A stretch of 64,000 nucleotides of DNA, from the NCBI GenBank assembly GCA_965226215.1, contig CBDDCH010000002.1, positions 3,410,001 to 3,474,000 on the forward strand, read 5' to 3'. Origin of the DNA: G963668345 sp965226215. Its GTDB lineage: Bacteria > Acidobacteriota > Terriglobia > Bryobacterales > UBA6623. Positions 18,200 through 32,050 of the stretch are shown here, piece after piece; position 1 is the stretch's first letter; every line of letters starts with the position of its first letter. The notes beneath the pieces are model-generated. The model saw only the letters and a program-made list of their open reading frames with translations, ran no database searches and had not been told where the DNA came from. A program made the translations under genes and the position numbers.

Positions 18200-19642
18200 T
18201 CAAATCAGTATTTTTTGCATCACGGTGCCGCCGACATCGGTGAGGCGGAAGTCGCGGCCCATATGGCGATAGGTGAGCTTGGTGTGGTCGAAGCCCAGGC
18301 AGTGGAGCACGGTGGCATGTAGATCGTTGATGTGAATCGGCTCTTCGACGATGTTCAGGCCTAGTTCGTCGCCTTTGCCGATGATCTGGCCACCCCGGAT
18401 CCCTCCGCCGCCAAGCAAGATGGTGAAGCAATCCGGGTGGTGATCGCGGCCCTCGCTGCCGGGGTCGTTCGGCCGGTTGATTTGAGTCATAGGCGTGCGG
18501 CCGAACTCGCCGCCCCAAACGATGAGCGTGCTGTCGAACAGCCCTCGTTGCTTGAGATCCTTGATCAGGGCCGCCGCCGGCTGGTCGGTAATGCGGCAAT
18601 TCTTGCTCAGATTCTTGGTCAAATCAGCGTGATCATCCCAGCTACTGTGAACCAGCATCACGAAGCGAACCCCTCGCTCGACCATGCGCCTCGCCATCAG
18701 GCAGTTGGTGGCATACGTTTTTGTGACCTCCTGGTTGACCCCGTACATATCGAGAATATGCCGCGGCTCGTCGGAGAAATCCATCAACTCCGGAGCGGAA
18801 GTCTGCATCCGAAAGGCTAGTTCATAGGACGCGATCCGAGAGGCGATTTCAACGTTGCCGGTTTCCTCCTGGTGGATTTGGTTGATCTCCCGGAGAGCAT
18901 CCAGCCCGGCGCGTTGCGTCTGGGGGGTAACTCCCGGCGGGTTCGAAAGGTAGAGGATCGGATCGCCGCTGCGGCGGAAAGGCACCCCCTGATACGCCGA
19001 GGGCATGAATCCACTGGACCAAATGGTTGAGCCGGCGCTCACTTGTGTCCCCGAGCCAAGAACCACGAACGCGGGCAGATCTCGCGACTCACTGCCCAGG
19101 CCGTAGACCGACCACGAGCCGACGCTGGGCCGGCCGGAAAGTGGAGATCCGGTCATTAACAGCGATTGACCCGGGTGATGATTGAACGCCTCGGTGTGCA
19201 TGGATCGGACCATACAAAGGTCGTCCGCGTGAGTGGCAAGTTGCGGCAGCCAATCGGAAAACTGCATTCCGGACTGGCCATGACGTTTAAATGTCCGCGG
19301 GCTGGCCATGATCGTGGCACTGGGCTTGATGAAGGCAAGCTTCAAGTCTTTCGTCATCGATGGCGGAAGGGGTTTTCCGTGCCACTTTTGCAATTCGGGC
19401 TTGGGGTCGAATAGATCGACCTGGCTGGGCGCACCGGCCATAAAAAGGAAGATGACATTCTTTGCCGTAGCGGGGAAATGCGGCGCCTTGGGGACCAGAT
19501 GGTCAAGGCGGGGCGCTTCGCTTTCCGCCGTCAGCCCATGGTCGGACAGTAGATTCCCGAGGGCGATCATGCCCAGGCCACCGGCGCAATCTCGAAGAAA
19601 GCGGCGGCGGCTGTCTATTCGCGAAAAATCTTCAAACGTCAT
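18200..19642 (-). CDS. DUF1501 family secreted protein (locus 3)
   Basis: This 480-residue protein starts at ATG 19642, two bases after the TAG of the upstream DUF1549/DUF1553 gene, so the two are cotranslated. A Tat signal (DSRRRFLRDCAGG) is at residues 10-22. Family motifs are FLFMAGAPSQVDLFDPKP near residue 65, MVRSMHTEAFNHHPG near 145, VWGGEFGRTPMTQ near 385 and GRDHHPDCFTILLGGGG near 405. A 127-base spacer separates it from the antitoxin gene. Confidence 0.9.
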   Translation of the reverse strand: MTFEDFSRIDSRRRFLRDCAGGLGMIALGNLLSDHGLTAESEAPRLDHLVPKAPHFPATAKNVIFLFMAGAPSQVDLFDPKPELQKWHGKPLPPSMTKDLKLAFIKPSATIMASPRTFKRHGQSGMQFSDWLPQLATHADDLCMVRSMHTEAFNHHPGQSLLMTGSPLSGRPSVGSWSVYGLGSESRDLPAFVVLGSGTQVSAGSTIWSSGFMPSAYQGVPFRRSGDPILYLSNPPGVTPQTQRAGLDALREINQIHQEETGNVEIASRIASYELAFRMQTSAPELMDFSDEPRHILDMYGVNQEVTKTYATNCLMARRMVERGVRFVMLVHSSWDDHADLTKNLSKNCRITDQPAAALIKDLKQRGLFDSTLIVWGGEFGRTPMTQINRPNDPGSEGRDHHPDCFTILLGGGGIRGGQIIGKGDELGLNIVEEPIHINDLHATVLHCLGFDHTKLTYRHMGRDFRLTDVGGTVMQKILI

Positions 19643-19644
19643 GG

Positions 19645-22236
19645 CTACTCTCTCGTCAAGAATTCGTCCAGATTAAGCAGCACCCGGCTGAGGGCGACCC
19701 AGGTCGCCGCTTCTGTTTGATCCGCGCCGTCAATACCCACAGGCAGCAGCTCGGTTACCGATTCGGGTTCCTTTTCGAGTATTACTTTCTGTCGAGTGAG
19801 ATAAGACAGCATCACTTCCGACTCATTGGCGGACGGCGGTCGGCCCAGGCACAACCGGAAGCCAAAGTCCAGCCGGTCGTGAAACGAGGCGGCGGGCAGC
19901 TTCTTCAGAATGCGAAGCGCGAGAAACTGTGCGGCTTCGAAAAACACGGGATCGTTCAGCAGGTTCAGCGCCTGTAAGGGGGTATTGGAACGTCCCCGGC
20001 GGCAAGCGGGCGTGGACGCGTCGGGTGCGTCAAAATTCTGAAGGAAAGGATAGGGCGTAGTGCGCTGGAAGTGAATGTAGAGGCCACGCTTGTAGAGATC
20101 TTTGCCCGGACTCTCGTCCCAAACCGGATCATAGTCAAGTTTGAGCTCGAGTACCGACTCAGGCTGCGGCGGGAAAACGCTCGGGCCACCAACCGCCGGA
20201 TACAACAGACCACTCGCCGCGAGGGTGGAGTCCCGCAAGAGTTCAGCCGGAAGGCGAAAAGCAGTCTGCCGGGCGAGCAAGCGGTTCCCGGGGTCCCGCT
20301 CCGCCAGGTCGGGCCGCGCTTTCGACGATCGCCGGTACGTGGCCGACGTCGCCACCAAGCGATGTATTCGCTTCATACTCCAGCCGCTATCCATAAGCTC
20401 CGACGCCAGCCAGTCGAGCAACTCGGGGTGGGAAGGCTCCTCGCCCTGGGCGCCAAAGTTGTCCGAGGTAGTCACCAAGCCCTGCCCAAAATACTCTTGC
20501 CAGAGACGGTTCACGATGACCCGAGCTGTGAGCGGGTTTTCCCGCGACACGAGCCAGCGGGCCAGATCCAGGCGCGAGGCTTCGAGACCTGCCGGGGAAA
20601 ACGGATGCAACGCGCTCGGGGTGCCCGGGCTCACCTCGATCCCCTTAGCGCGGTAGTCTCCACGCAAGTGAATGTGACTTCTGCGGGGATCTGGGCTTTG
20701 GGTGATCGTTTGCGCCATGCTGACATTTGGGAAGGAGGCTCGCAGCTCGCGCAACTGCTTGTTCAATTCGGGGAATCCTCGCTCCTGATAAAGCTCCTTT
20801 CCAATCACCATGTGGTACCAGGTGAGGAGGTGATTGGTTGCCGTGTCCCGTTGGTAGCGGGTGCGCTGAGCAGGAGGCGTCCGGAGGATCCTCAGGCCGT
20901 GATCGACCTTCTTCTCAAAATTCTCATAAACCGTGTCCCAGTCGGTCCACTTACCGGGAGTCTCGTACGCGGCAAGCATGCGCCGCTCAAACCCCGGCTG
21001 GATCTCGGTCACACAGTACTGCTCGAGCAGTTCTTGGCGCTTGCGGTAGTACTCGTCGCGATATTTCAAGTAAGGACCCAACTCGCCCGGCAAGGGGGCT
21101 TCGAGGTTGCGCTCTTCCGCCGAATTGAAGAAGGCAAAGAGCTGGTAGTATTCCTTGTGGCTGATCGCGTCGTACTTGTGGTCGTGGCACTGGGCGCAGC
21201 CGACCGTCAGTCCAAGCCAGATCGTCCCTAGCGTGTTCGTGCGATCGACAATCTTCTCGAAGCGAAACTCCTCCAACTTCGCCCCGCTCTCGCGATTTGA
21301 GAACGTGTTGCGAAAGAAACCCGTAGCGGCTTTTTGGTCGGGTGTGGCGTTGGGCAGCAAGTCCCCGGCGATCTGTTCGACGGTGAACTTGTCGAACGGC
21401 ATGTCGCGATTCAGTGCCTCGATTACCCAGTGCCGCCAGCGCCAAGCATGCGGTCGAGGCAGGTCGCGATCGTAACCGTCGCTGTCGGCATAATGTGCTT
21501 GGTCGAGCCAGTACCGGGCCCATTTTTCTCCGAAATGCGGCGAGCGCAGAAGATCCTCGACGAGACGCTCGTACGCATTCTGGCCCTGGTCGGCCAGGAA
21601 CTCGTCTACCTCGTCGGGGGAGGGCGGCAGCCCGATCAGATCAAGGCTAAGGCGCCGAATGAGTGTTCGTTTGTCGGCTTCGGGCGATGGCTGGATTCCC
21701 TCATCCTCGAGCCGGGCAACAATAAACGCGTCGATCGGGTTGCGTACCCGTTCAACGCTTCGGGTGGCGGGAACAGGGGACCTGCGAATCGGCTGCAGCG
21801 ACCAGTGCGGTAACCGACCGTCATCGGATTCCCGGCCGGTCGCGGCCGCTATTTCCTCCCGGGGCCAGGGCGCTCCTTGGTCAATCCACGACCGGAGGGT
21901 GGCAATCTGATCCGCGGTCAGGCGCTCGCCGACCGGCGGCATGGGTGACCTATCGGCCTGTCCCGTAACTCTTAGGATTAACTCGCTGGCATCGCTGTTA
22001 CCGGCTTGGACTAGTGGGCCCGAATGACCGCCGCGTAGCGCGTCCTCGCGACGGTCGATCCGCAGCCCGTTCATCTGCTGCTGGGGGCCGTGGCACACGT
22101 AACAGCGAGACCGGAAGAGCGGCTCAATGTCACGACGGAAATCGACCTCCGGCGCACCTTCCAGCAGCGCGATCAGGAACGGGGAAACGCCAACGAGCAC
22201 GAGGCGAACAAGACCTGGCCAGGGTGTCAAATACAT
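19645..22236 (-). CDS. PSCyt1-DUF1549-DUF1553 cytochrome-like protein (locus 3)
   Basis: ATG 22236 opens an 863-residue product with an N-terminal hydrophobic signal (about residues 8-26). A CYVCHGP heme-type motif is at residues 45-51, followed by LRIDRREDALRGG. DUF1549 spans about 145-350 with VGCAQCHDHKYDAI near 343. DUF1553 covers about 540-800 (ARVIVNRLWQEYFGQGL, NTPLQALNLLNDPVFFEAA). Compared with locus 2 it lacks the LamG insert. It is paired with the DUF1501 gene. Likely a periplasmic cytochrome-like enzyme; the reaction is unknown. Confidence 0.9.
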   Translation of the reverse strand: MYLTPWPGLVRLVLVGVSPFLIALLEGAPEVDFRRDIEPLFRSRCYVCHGPQQQMNGLRIDRREDALRGGHSGPLVQAGNSDASELILRVTGQADRSPMPPVGERLTADQIATLRSWIDQGAPWPREEIAAATGRESDDGRLPHWSLQPIRRSPVPATRSVERVRNPIDAFIVARLEDEGIQPSPEADKRTLIRRLSLDLIGLPPSPDEVDEFLADQGQNAYERLVEDLLRSPHFGEKWARYWLDQAHYADSDGYDRDLPRPHAWRWRHWVIEALNRDMPFDKFTVEQIAGDLLPNATPDQKAATGFFRNTFSNRESGAKLEEFRFEKIVDRTNTLGTIWLGLTVGCAQCHDHKYDAISHKEYYQLFAFFNSAEERNLEAPLPGELGPYLKYRDEYYRKRQELLEQYCVTEIQPGFERRMLAAYETPGKWTDWDTVYENFEKKVDHGLRILRTPPAQRTRYQRDTATNHLLTWYHMVIGKELYQERGFPELNKQLRELRASFPNVSMAQTITQSPDPRRSHIHLRGDYRAKGIEVSPGTPSALHPFSPAGLEASRLDLARWLVSRENPLTARVIVNRLWQEYFGQGLVTTSDNFGAQGEEPSHPELLDWLASELMDSGWSMKRIHRLVATSATYRRSSKARPDLAERDPGNRLLARQTAFRLPAELLRDSTLAASGLLYPAVGGPSVFPPQPESVLELKLDYDPVWDESPGKDLYKRGLYIHFQRTTPYPFLQNFDAPDASTPACRRGRSNTPLQALNLLNDPVFFEAAQFLALRILKKLPAASFHDRLDFGFRLCLGRPPSANESEVMLSYLTRQKVILEKEPESVTELLPVGIDGADQTEAATWVALSRVLLNLDEFLTRE

Positions 22237-22637
22237 CGTTCTTGCATGTAGTATGCCAGATCATTCGACTTCGGTGTTGCGGCACTGCTGTTGTATATCC
22301 GAGTTACGGGTACCAGCAACCAGAAGAAGCAGAAAGTACGCGCTGGACGCCGCTACCGCGCGGGTCAGCGAGCAGTTCGTCCCACGTCCAGCAGGGATCG
22401 GAAGCAACTCATGGGAACCCACTCCCTGACGGTGGTGGTCCGGAAAAAGGTGCTATTTCGGTTGGGCCGGAGAAACTTCCGCGGGCGGTGACGTCGGCCG
22501 CAAGGCTAAGACTGGGGGACTGTCGTAGAGACAAGTTCACTATAGATTCGGAAATGTCTGGCTCGAAATCCCCACACAGCACGCTGCAAGCGCGCGCCAC
22601 GTCGCCGAGATCAAAAAGTCTTGTCTAGGACAGCTTG
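22237..22637. other. 401-base spacer, nothing recognised
   Basis: This lies between the 3' end of gltD and the start of the locus-3 operon, both on the minus strand, so it must hold the promoter of that operon. I see no RNA gene, strong hairpin or convincing small frame. Confidence 0.4.
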
Positions 22638-24104
22638 CTAATGTGCAGGCAGGTTGCTTGATCCCATCAGGTATTCGTCGACGGCGCGAGCGGCCTTGCG
22701 GCCTTCTGCGAGAGCCCACACAACGAGGGATTGGCCGCGGCGGGCATCACCCGCGGCGAAGACTTTTTCGACGGAGGTTTGAAAGTCGGAATAGTTGGCT
22801 TTGAGGTTGCTGCGCGGATCTTTTTCGACGCCTAACTGATCGACGAGGCCATTGTGTACGGGACCAAGAAAACCCATCGCCAGCAGCACTAGATCAGCAG
22901 GAAATTCGAATTCGGACCCTCGAATGTCTTCGAACTTGAACGGCCGTTTCCCCGTCTCGGGATCCGGTTCCGGCCAGGCAAGGCGAGCGCCCTGTAGAGC
23001 TTTGACGCTGCCATTGCCGTCGCTGATGAAACGGTTCGTGTTGACGGCCCAATCGCGCACGTCGCCTTCTTCGTGTGAGGTCTCCTGCTTGAAAGTAAAG
23101 GGCCAAAGGGGCCAAGGCTGCGCACCGGGCTCGTCGCGCGTCATCGGGGGTTTGGGAAGCAACTCAAACTGACGGATCGATTTGGCGCCCTGACGGCGAC
23201 TGGTGCCCAGGCAGTCGGCGCCCGTGTCACCTCCGCCGATAATGATGACGTGCTTACCCTCGGCCGTGATGTCGAACTCAGGGTCTACCGGCCGGTTGCC
23301 GATGCGGCGGTTCTGCTGTGGCAGGAACTGCATCGCAAAGTAAACGCCGTCGAGGTCGCGACCGGGAATCTTCAAATCACGAGGGTTCTCGGCGCCGGTG
23401 GAGAGCAGGATGGCGTCGAACTCGTCGAGCAGTTGCTTACCCGTTACATCGATTCCGACGTTAACGCCACATCTGAACTTCACGCCTTCCGCCTGCATCT
23501 GCTCAACGCGGTGCGCAACACGGTGTTTTTCCATCTTGAAGTCGGGAATGCCAAGCGCCAACAATCCGCCGGGGACTTCGTTTTTTTCGAAGAGCGTCAC
23601 CCAGTGGCCGGCGCGGTTAAGTTGCTGCGCGGCCGCCAGGCCGGCGGGCCCGGAACCCACAACCGCCACTTTCTTCTCCGTGCGCTCGTCGGGAGTTTCA
23701 GGAACAATCCAGCCTTCCGCCCACCCGCGGTCGACGATTGATTTTTCGATGGCCTTGATCGAGACAGGGTCTTCGTTGATGCCGAGGACGCAGGCGGCTT
23801 CACACGGCGCGGGACAAAGGCGGCCGGTGAACTCGGGGAAGTTGTTGGTGGAGTGCAACTCACGCAGAGCGTCTTTCCAGCGGCCGCGATAAACGAGGTC
23901 GTTGAAGTCGGGAATGATATTGTTGAGCGGGCAGCCCGTATGGCAAAAAGGAATGCCGCAATCCATGCAGCGCGCGCCTTGGATCTTGAGGTCCGGTTCC
24001 GACATCGGTTTGTAGACCTCTTTGGAGTCCTTAATGCGCACGAGGACGTCCCGACCCGCGGGGGCCTGACGTTCGTACTCCATGAATCCGGTGGTTTTGC
24101 CCAT
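22638..24104 (-). CDS. gltD: Glutamate synthase, small (beta) subunit
   Basis: This 488-residue protein transfers electrons from NADPH through FAD and iron-sulfur clusters to the large subunit, which makes glutamate from glutamine and 2-oxoglutarate. The N-terminal cluster cysteines are in CMDCGIPFCHTGCP (residues 46-59) and LCPAPCEAAC near 100. The FAD-binding GSGPAGLAAAQQL is near residue 152, and the NADPH-binding GGGDTGADCLGTS near 290. The end (VFAAGDARRGQSLVVWALAEG) is typical. It lies downstream of gltB on the same strand, separated by 242 bases that contain hairpins, so it may be a separate or attenuated transcript. Confidence 0.97.
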   Translation of the reverse strand: MGKTTGFMEYERQAPAGRDVLVRIKDSKEVYKPMSEPDLKIQGARCMDCGIPFCHTGCPLNNIIPDFNDLVYRGRWKDALRELHSTNNFPEFTGRLCPAPCEAACVLGINEDPVSIKAIEKSIVDRGWAEGWIVPETPDERTEKKVAVVGSGPAGLAAAQQLNRAGHWVTLFEKNEVPGGLLALGIPDFKMEKHRVAHRVEQMQAEGVKFRCGVNVGIDVTGKQLLDEFDAILLSTGAENPRDLKIPGRDLDGVYFAMQFLPQQNRRIGNRPVDPEFDITAEGKHVIIIGGGDTGADCLGTSRRQGAKSIRQFELLPKPPMTRDEPGAQPWPLWPFTFKQETSHEEGDVRDWAVNTNRFISDGNGSVKALQGARLAWPEPDPETGKRPFKFEDIRGSEFEFPADLVLLAMGFLGPVHNGLVDQLGVEKDPRSNLKANYSDFQTSVEKVFAAGDARRGQSLVVWALAEGRKAARAVDEYLMGSSNLPAH

Positions 24105-24132
24105 ACTCGCTCTAGAGTATTTTGCGAAGCAA

Positions 24133-24226
24133 AGCCCGTCGAAACGGGCTAAGGGCCACTCTTCCTAACTCTTTGTGACAGCCGTAAAACGGCTGGCCTA
24201 TTCTAATCAACCCGCGTCAACGGGCT
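24133..24226. repeat. Three AGCC-type hairpins between gltB and gltD
   Basis: AGCCCGT/ACGGGCT pair at 24133-24150, AGCCGT/ACGGCT at 24180-24194, and CCCG/CGGG at about 24211-24224. The second, with its flanks, is nearly identical to one at 46070-46090. These are dispersed chromosomal hairpins. Their position in the gltB-gltD spacer could affect mRNA processing or stability, which is inference. Confidence 0.65.
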
Positions 24227-24346
24227 AGCAAACTGCGTAGCGGGCGCCAATCCTAATGTCAGGTAATGACTGGGTTCGGCGGACGACTCTACTTTCGACG
24301 CGGCTGAACCACGGCGCACCCCACCGCCGGGGTTCTCGCCCCGTAC

Positions 24347-28924
<4,578 letters not shown>

Positions 28925-29057
28925 CGGTCGTACTCTTCAATTCTTTCCGGTTAACGGCCGCCCCCATCGGAGGATCGCCTGTTACGGAGGCCGTGATTCG
29001 AAAGGAGACCGGAAGATATTGATCCCCGAACACGGGGACACCTCTCCTGATGGACGT

Positions 29058-29126
29058 AGCATAGCACTGGCGTCAATATTATTGCAAGCAAAAATAACTC
29101 GTCTTACATATAAGTATTACTTATAT
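29058..29126 (-). promoter_or_regulatory. Putative gltB promoter with an upstream AT-rich dyad
   Basis: On the minus strand TTGCAA (29082-29087) and TATGCT (29058-29063) are 18 bases apart and could be -35 and -10 boxes. About 20 bases upstream lies a perfect dyad, ATATAAGT and ACTTATAT around ATT (29108-29126), which could bind an activator. The predicted leader of about 125 bases contains a six-pair hairpin at 29023-29038. The rest of the 28925-29392 spacer shows nothing else. Confidence 0.4.
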
Positions 29127-29392
29127 AATATTCCTCTCTGTATTCCGCACTGTGTCCTTCCATACCAATTAAGATACGATCGAACCCGTCGTGGAACGGC
29201 TGAGGCAAGTCTATCAGGAAGCTACACGAGCGATTCTTGCGATTCTGAAGTAGTAACTACCCAAACTTTTTGAGAGTCAGCACCAGCGAGGAGGAGCGAT
29301 GAAACGGGGACCTCACATGGCGCCTCTATGATTCTTATTCACCTGGTCGCCGGCGGGATTCGTCGCTTATTCGCACCGGCGGCAGGCATCCT

Positions 29393-30826
29393 CTATTCAC
29401 TCTGCTTCGAAAAGCAGTACAAGGCTTTTGTTGTTCGTACGTAAATCCGGCCGTCCACGATGGCGGGCGTGGCGTAGCATGACTCACCCAGGTCGTTGGT
29501 TGCTAGGACCTCCCAGTCGGCTCCCGGCTTGAGAACAGAGATCTTCCCTTCTTCGCTGACCATGAAAATCTTGTTGTCGGCGGCGACGGGAGAAGCGAAG
29601 TATCTGCCGAGAGCGCCGGGCAGACGCGCCTGCTTCAAGACCTTTCCCGTTTCCGGGTCCAGGCTGGTGACAATGCCGCCCTCTTTCATCATGTAAAGGA
29701 CGCCCTTATAGAGCAGCGGTGAAGGAACGTTCGGCAGGCTCTTGTGATAGCGCCACTTGATGGCGCTGTCGCTCATGTCACCCTCGCCGCCCAGGCGAAT
29801 CGCCATGACGGAGTTGACGGAGGCGCTGCGGTTTCGATACTGCTCCCAATCTCGCGCGCCGAGGTAGCCGTCCTGATCGAGATCGAAGTGCGGCCAATTG
29901 CCGGTCATGGCCGGATCAGGCGCCTCCTCCCGAGAGAGCTTGCCGTCCTGATCTTCGTCATGTTCCTTGAGAGCGGCCTCGAATGAGGGAACTCGCTTCT
30001 GATTGCCCACATCTGCGCCACCGGCCCAGTTTTGAACGTAGATCGTATCCTGGTCTTTGACCGGCGTGGGTTTCTGCTGCCAGGTAAGTCCGCGAGTCCA
30101 CCACATCTTCTTGCCGGAGGCCACCGAATAGGCGATGAGCCGGTAGGAACCCGTGACGAGAACCTGCAGCCCGGCGCCCTCCGGCGGATCGTAAAGCAGT
30201 GGCGTCGAGAAGCCCCTTCGGACAAAAAGACGCTCGTCGCGCCAGGCAACCTCTCCCGTGTCTTTGTGTACGGCCAGCATGAATGCGCCGCTTTCCGCGT
30301 CGCAGACCTGAATGACTTTACCGTCGGCCAGAATGGGCGATGCTCCCAGACCCATCATGTTGTTGAACGGGCCCAAGGGTATACGCCACCTCTCATCGCC
30401 ATCCGGCCCATAGGAGACAAGTCCCAGATCCTGGAAAAAGACATACACGTTTTCTCCGTCGGTCGCCGGGCTGGGGGAAGCGGGTGTGTTGTCGTCGTGA
30501 AGCTGTCCTTGGCGTTCGCGGCGAATCTCCCGCTGCCATCGCATCTCACCCGTTCCACGATCAAGGGCTATCGTCAGCAGCTTATCGCCTTCAAACGCCG
30601 TTAGGAAGATGCTGCTTGCGCCGGAAGCTGGAGATGAATGGCCCGGCGGCAAAGACGTCCTCCAAACGAGGTTTCTGTCAGGGCCGAATTCTGAGGGAAG
30701 CGCCGCCCCTTCGGAAACACCCGAGCCGTTCGGTCCGCGGAACCGCGTCCACTCAGAGGCTGAGAGGCTCACACAGGACAACCACCCGATCAACGACAGC
30801 GCCAAAGCCGAAAAGGAAAAGTTCAC
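29393..30826 (-). CDS. PQQ-binding-like beta-propeller protein with EF-hands
   Basis: GTG 30826 is the best start: GGAGG lies ten bases upstream and a signal peptide follows (VNFSFSALALSLIGWLSCV). The 477-residue product begins its mature part with SEWTRFRGPNGSGVSE, typical of secreted PQQ-like quinoprotein-fold proteins of this group. Propeller blades carry the repeat W-G-type motifs (RGTGEMRWQREIRRE, KDTGEVAWRDERL, DPETGKVLKQARLPG). Two calcium-binding EF-hand loops, DEDQDGKLSREE and DLDQDGYLGARD, are inserted near residues 300-335. Such proteins are often structural or binding proteins rather than dehydrogenases, and no catalytic residues can be claimed. Confidence 0.85.
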   Translation of the reverse strand: MNFSFSALALSLIGWLSCVSLSASEWTRFRGPNGSGVSEGAALPSEFGPDRNLVWRTSLPPGHSSPASGASSIFLTAFEGDKLLTIALDRGTGEMRWQREIRRERQGQLHDDNTPASPSPATDGENVYVFFQDLGLVSYGPDGDERWRIPLGPFNNMMGLGASPILADGKVIQVCDAESGAFMLAVHKDTGEVAWRDERLFVRRGFSTPLLYDPPEGAGLQVLVTGSYRLIAYSVASGKKMWWTRGLTWQQKPTPVKDQDTIYVQNWAGGADVGNQKRVPSFEAALKEHDEDQDGKLSREEAPDPAMTGNWPHFDLDQDGYLGARDWEQYRNRSASVNSVMAIRLGGEGDMSDSAIKWRYHKSLPNVPSPLLYKGVLYMMKEGGIVTSLDPETGKVLKQARLPGALGRYFASPVAADNKIFMVSEEGKISVLKPGADWEVLATNDLGESCYATPAIVDGRIYVRTTKALYCFSKQSE

Positions 30827-31042
30827 GACGCACCTCCGGTGTAGACGACTATACCTCCATCGGATGGGCAAGGGAATCGTTCAACGGACCCGGTGCCCAC
30901 ACAGCTCGATGCTGCCGGCCGGGCACAAAGGTTTTAGGGACACGGAGGGTGGCAGCCAGGCGGCTCCTCGGGAGGGACATGTCGGACCCCTGGACCGGCG
31001 AGATCGCCGATCCCTACCGCCGCGGCTTGTGACGACTCAAGT

Positions 31043-31068
31043 GGGGACAAGCGATCTCGCTTGTCCCC
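31043..31068. repeat. 26-bp hairpin, 12-bp perfect stem
   Basis: GGGGACAAGCGA and its exact complement surround a TC loop. It lies in the 367 bases between the PQQ protein gene and the tRNA-Gly promoter, where I see no gene. A GCGACATGTCG palindrome follows at 31070-31080. Confidence 0.8.
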
Positions 31069-31193
31069 AGCGACATGTCGCGGCGGTACATGCCAAACGG
31101 CGTCATGCGGGGAAAGATTCGTTGGTTCCATCACAGTTTAAGTGACGAGTATTAGGACTAGCCAAGCGTCCCTGGCAAGCCTCCAAGGCTTTG

Positions 31194-31223
31194 TTGACAG
31201 CCGCTCAGTGGCACACCTAGAAT
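31194..31223 (+). promoter_or_regulatory. Promoter of the tRNA-Gly/tRNA-Cys unit
   Basis: A consensus TTGACA (31194-31199) and TAGAAT (31218-31223) are 18 bases apart. The expected start of transcription is near 31230, a few bases before tRNA-Gly. Confidence 0.75.
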
Positions 31224-31237
31224 CAGAGTGGTTGCAA

Positions 31238-31313
31238 GCGGGAGTAACTCAGCTGGTAGAGTGCGACCTTGCCAAGGTCGATGTCGCGGGTTCGAGCCCC
31301 GTCTCCCGCTCCA
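31238..31313 (+). tRNA. tRNA-Gly (GCC)
   Basis: The acceptor stem GCGGGAG pairs with CTCCCGC. The anticodon stem CGACC/GGTCG closes a TTGCCAA loop with anticodon GCC. The T-arm has TTCGAGC and the 3' CCA is encoded (31311-31313). All arms fold normally. Confidence 0.96.
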
Positions 31314-31356
31314 CCCTTAGCAAGAGAACTCGAACCTAGCCGAAAATCAGTTCTTT

Positions 31357-31431
<75 letters not shown>

Positions 31432-31573
31432 TTCTAAGTCCTTAATTTTCAACGTATCCCATTGATTCCTTAGCTTGTTATCGAATATCCATTCCTTGCG
31501 CATTCTTGCGCTCGCCTGCGGTAGATTGTGGTGTTTTGCTCTCGTAACTGCCAGAAAACTGCCAGAAGAGGCG

Positions 31574-31927
31574 TCATTGAATCGCCTCCCTGGCTCGGGT
31601 TTCTGCCTTGTTTAGGTATCCGTACCGGCGCATAGCCGCGTCCTGGTGGCGTTGCGTGATGTGGACGTACTTCTGGACTGCCCGGATGCTTGAATGCCCC
31701 AGAATGGACGCCAGAGTCGCCAGGTCCATCCCCCGTTCCGCCATCCTCGTGGCGAACGTATGCCGCAAGTCGTAGATGACAAACTTCAGTCCGGTTTCTT
31801 CAAGCACTTTGCTGTGGGAGTTGTTGAGCTTACTGGCGTGGGTGCCTTTCTTTTTGCCTGGGAATGCCCACTGCCCGCCGTCCAGCCGTTTGCCCAGTAT
31901 CTCGGCGACCTCGACTAGCTCTCTCAT
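31574..31927 (-). pseudogene. Tyrosine recombinase (integrase), C-terminal fragment
   Basis: The frame gives 117 residues, about a third of a normal integrase. It retains LRHTFATRMAERGMDLATLA, then LGHSSIRAVQKYVHIT: the Arg-His pair, the second His of LGHSS, and the nucleophile Tyr. The core-binding domain and the first catalytic Arg are missing. An in-frame TAG lies ten codons before the ATG, and IS256 copy 1 begins 123 bases upstream of the fragment. The loss may have come with that insertion. It is the likely former integrase of the tRNA-Cys island. Confidence 0.8.
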
Positions 31928-32050
31928 CGGGCGAACCTCTTCCTGTCGGGTCGCCTACGATACAACACTAAAGATATCCCGACAGTTACCGCAAGCGGGA
32001 TCGGCAGATCGATCCGATCGCCAATTAGTCCTACTCGCGGTCGTGGGCCA

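Noticed and set aside
20071..21231. A 386-codon plus-strand frame inside locus 3
   Set aside because: It is antisense to the DUF1549/DUF1553 gene and shows no domain; long antisense frames are expected at this GC content.
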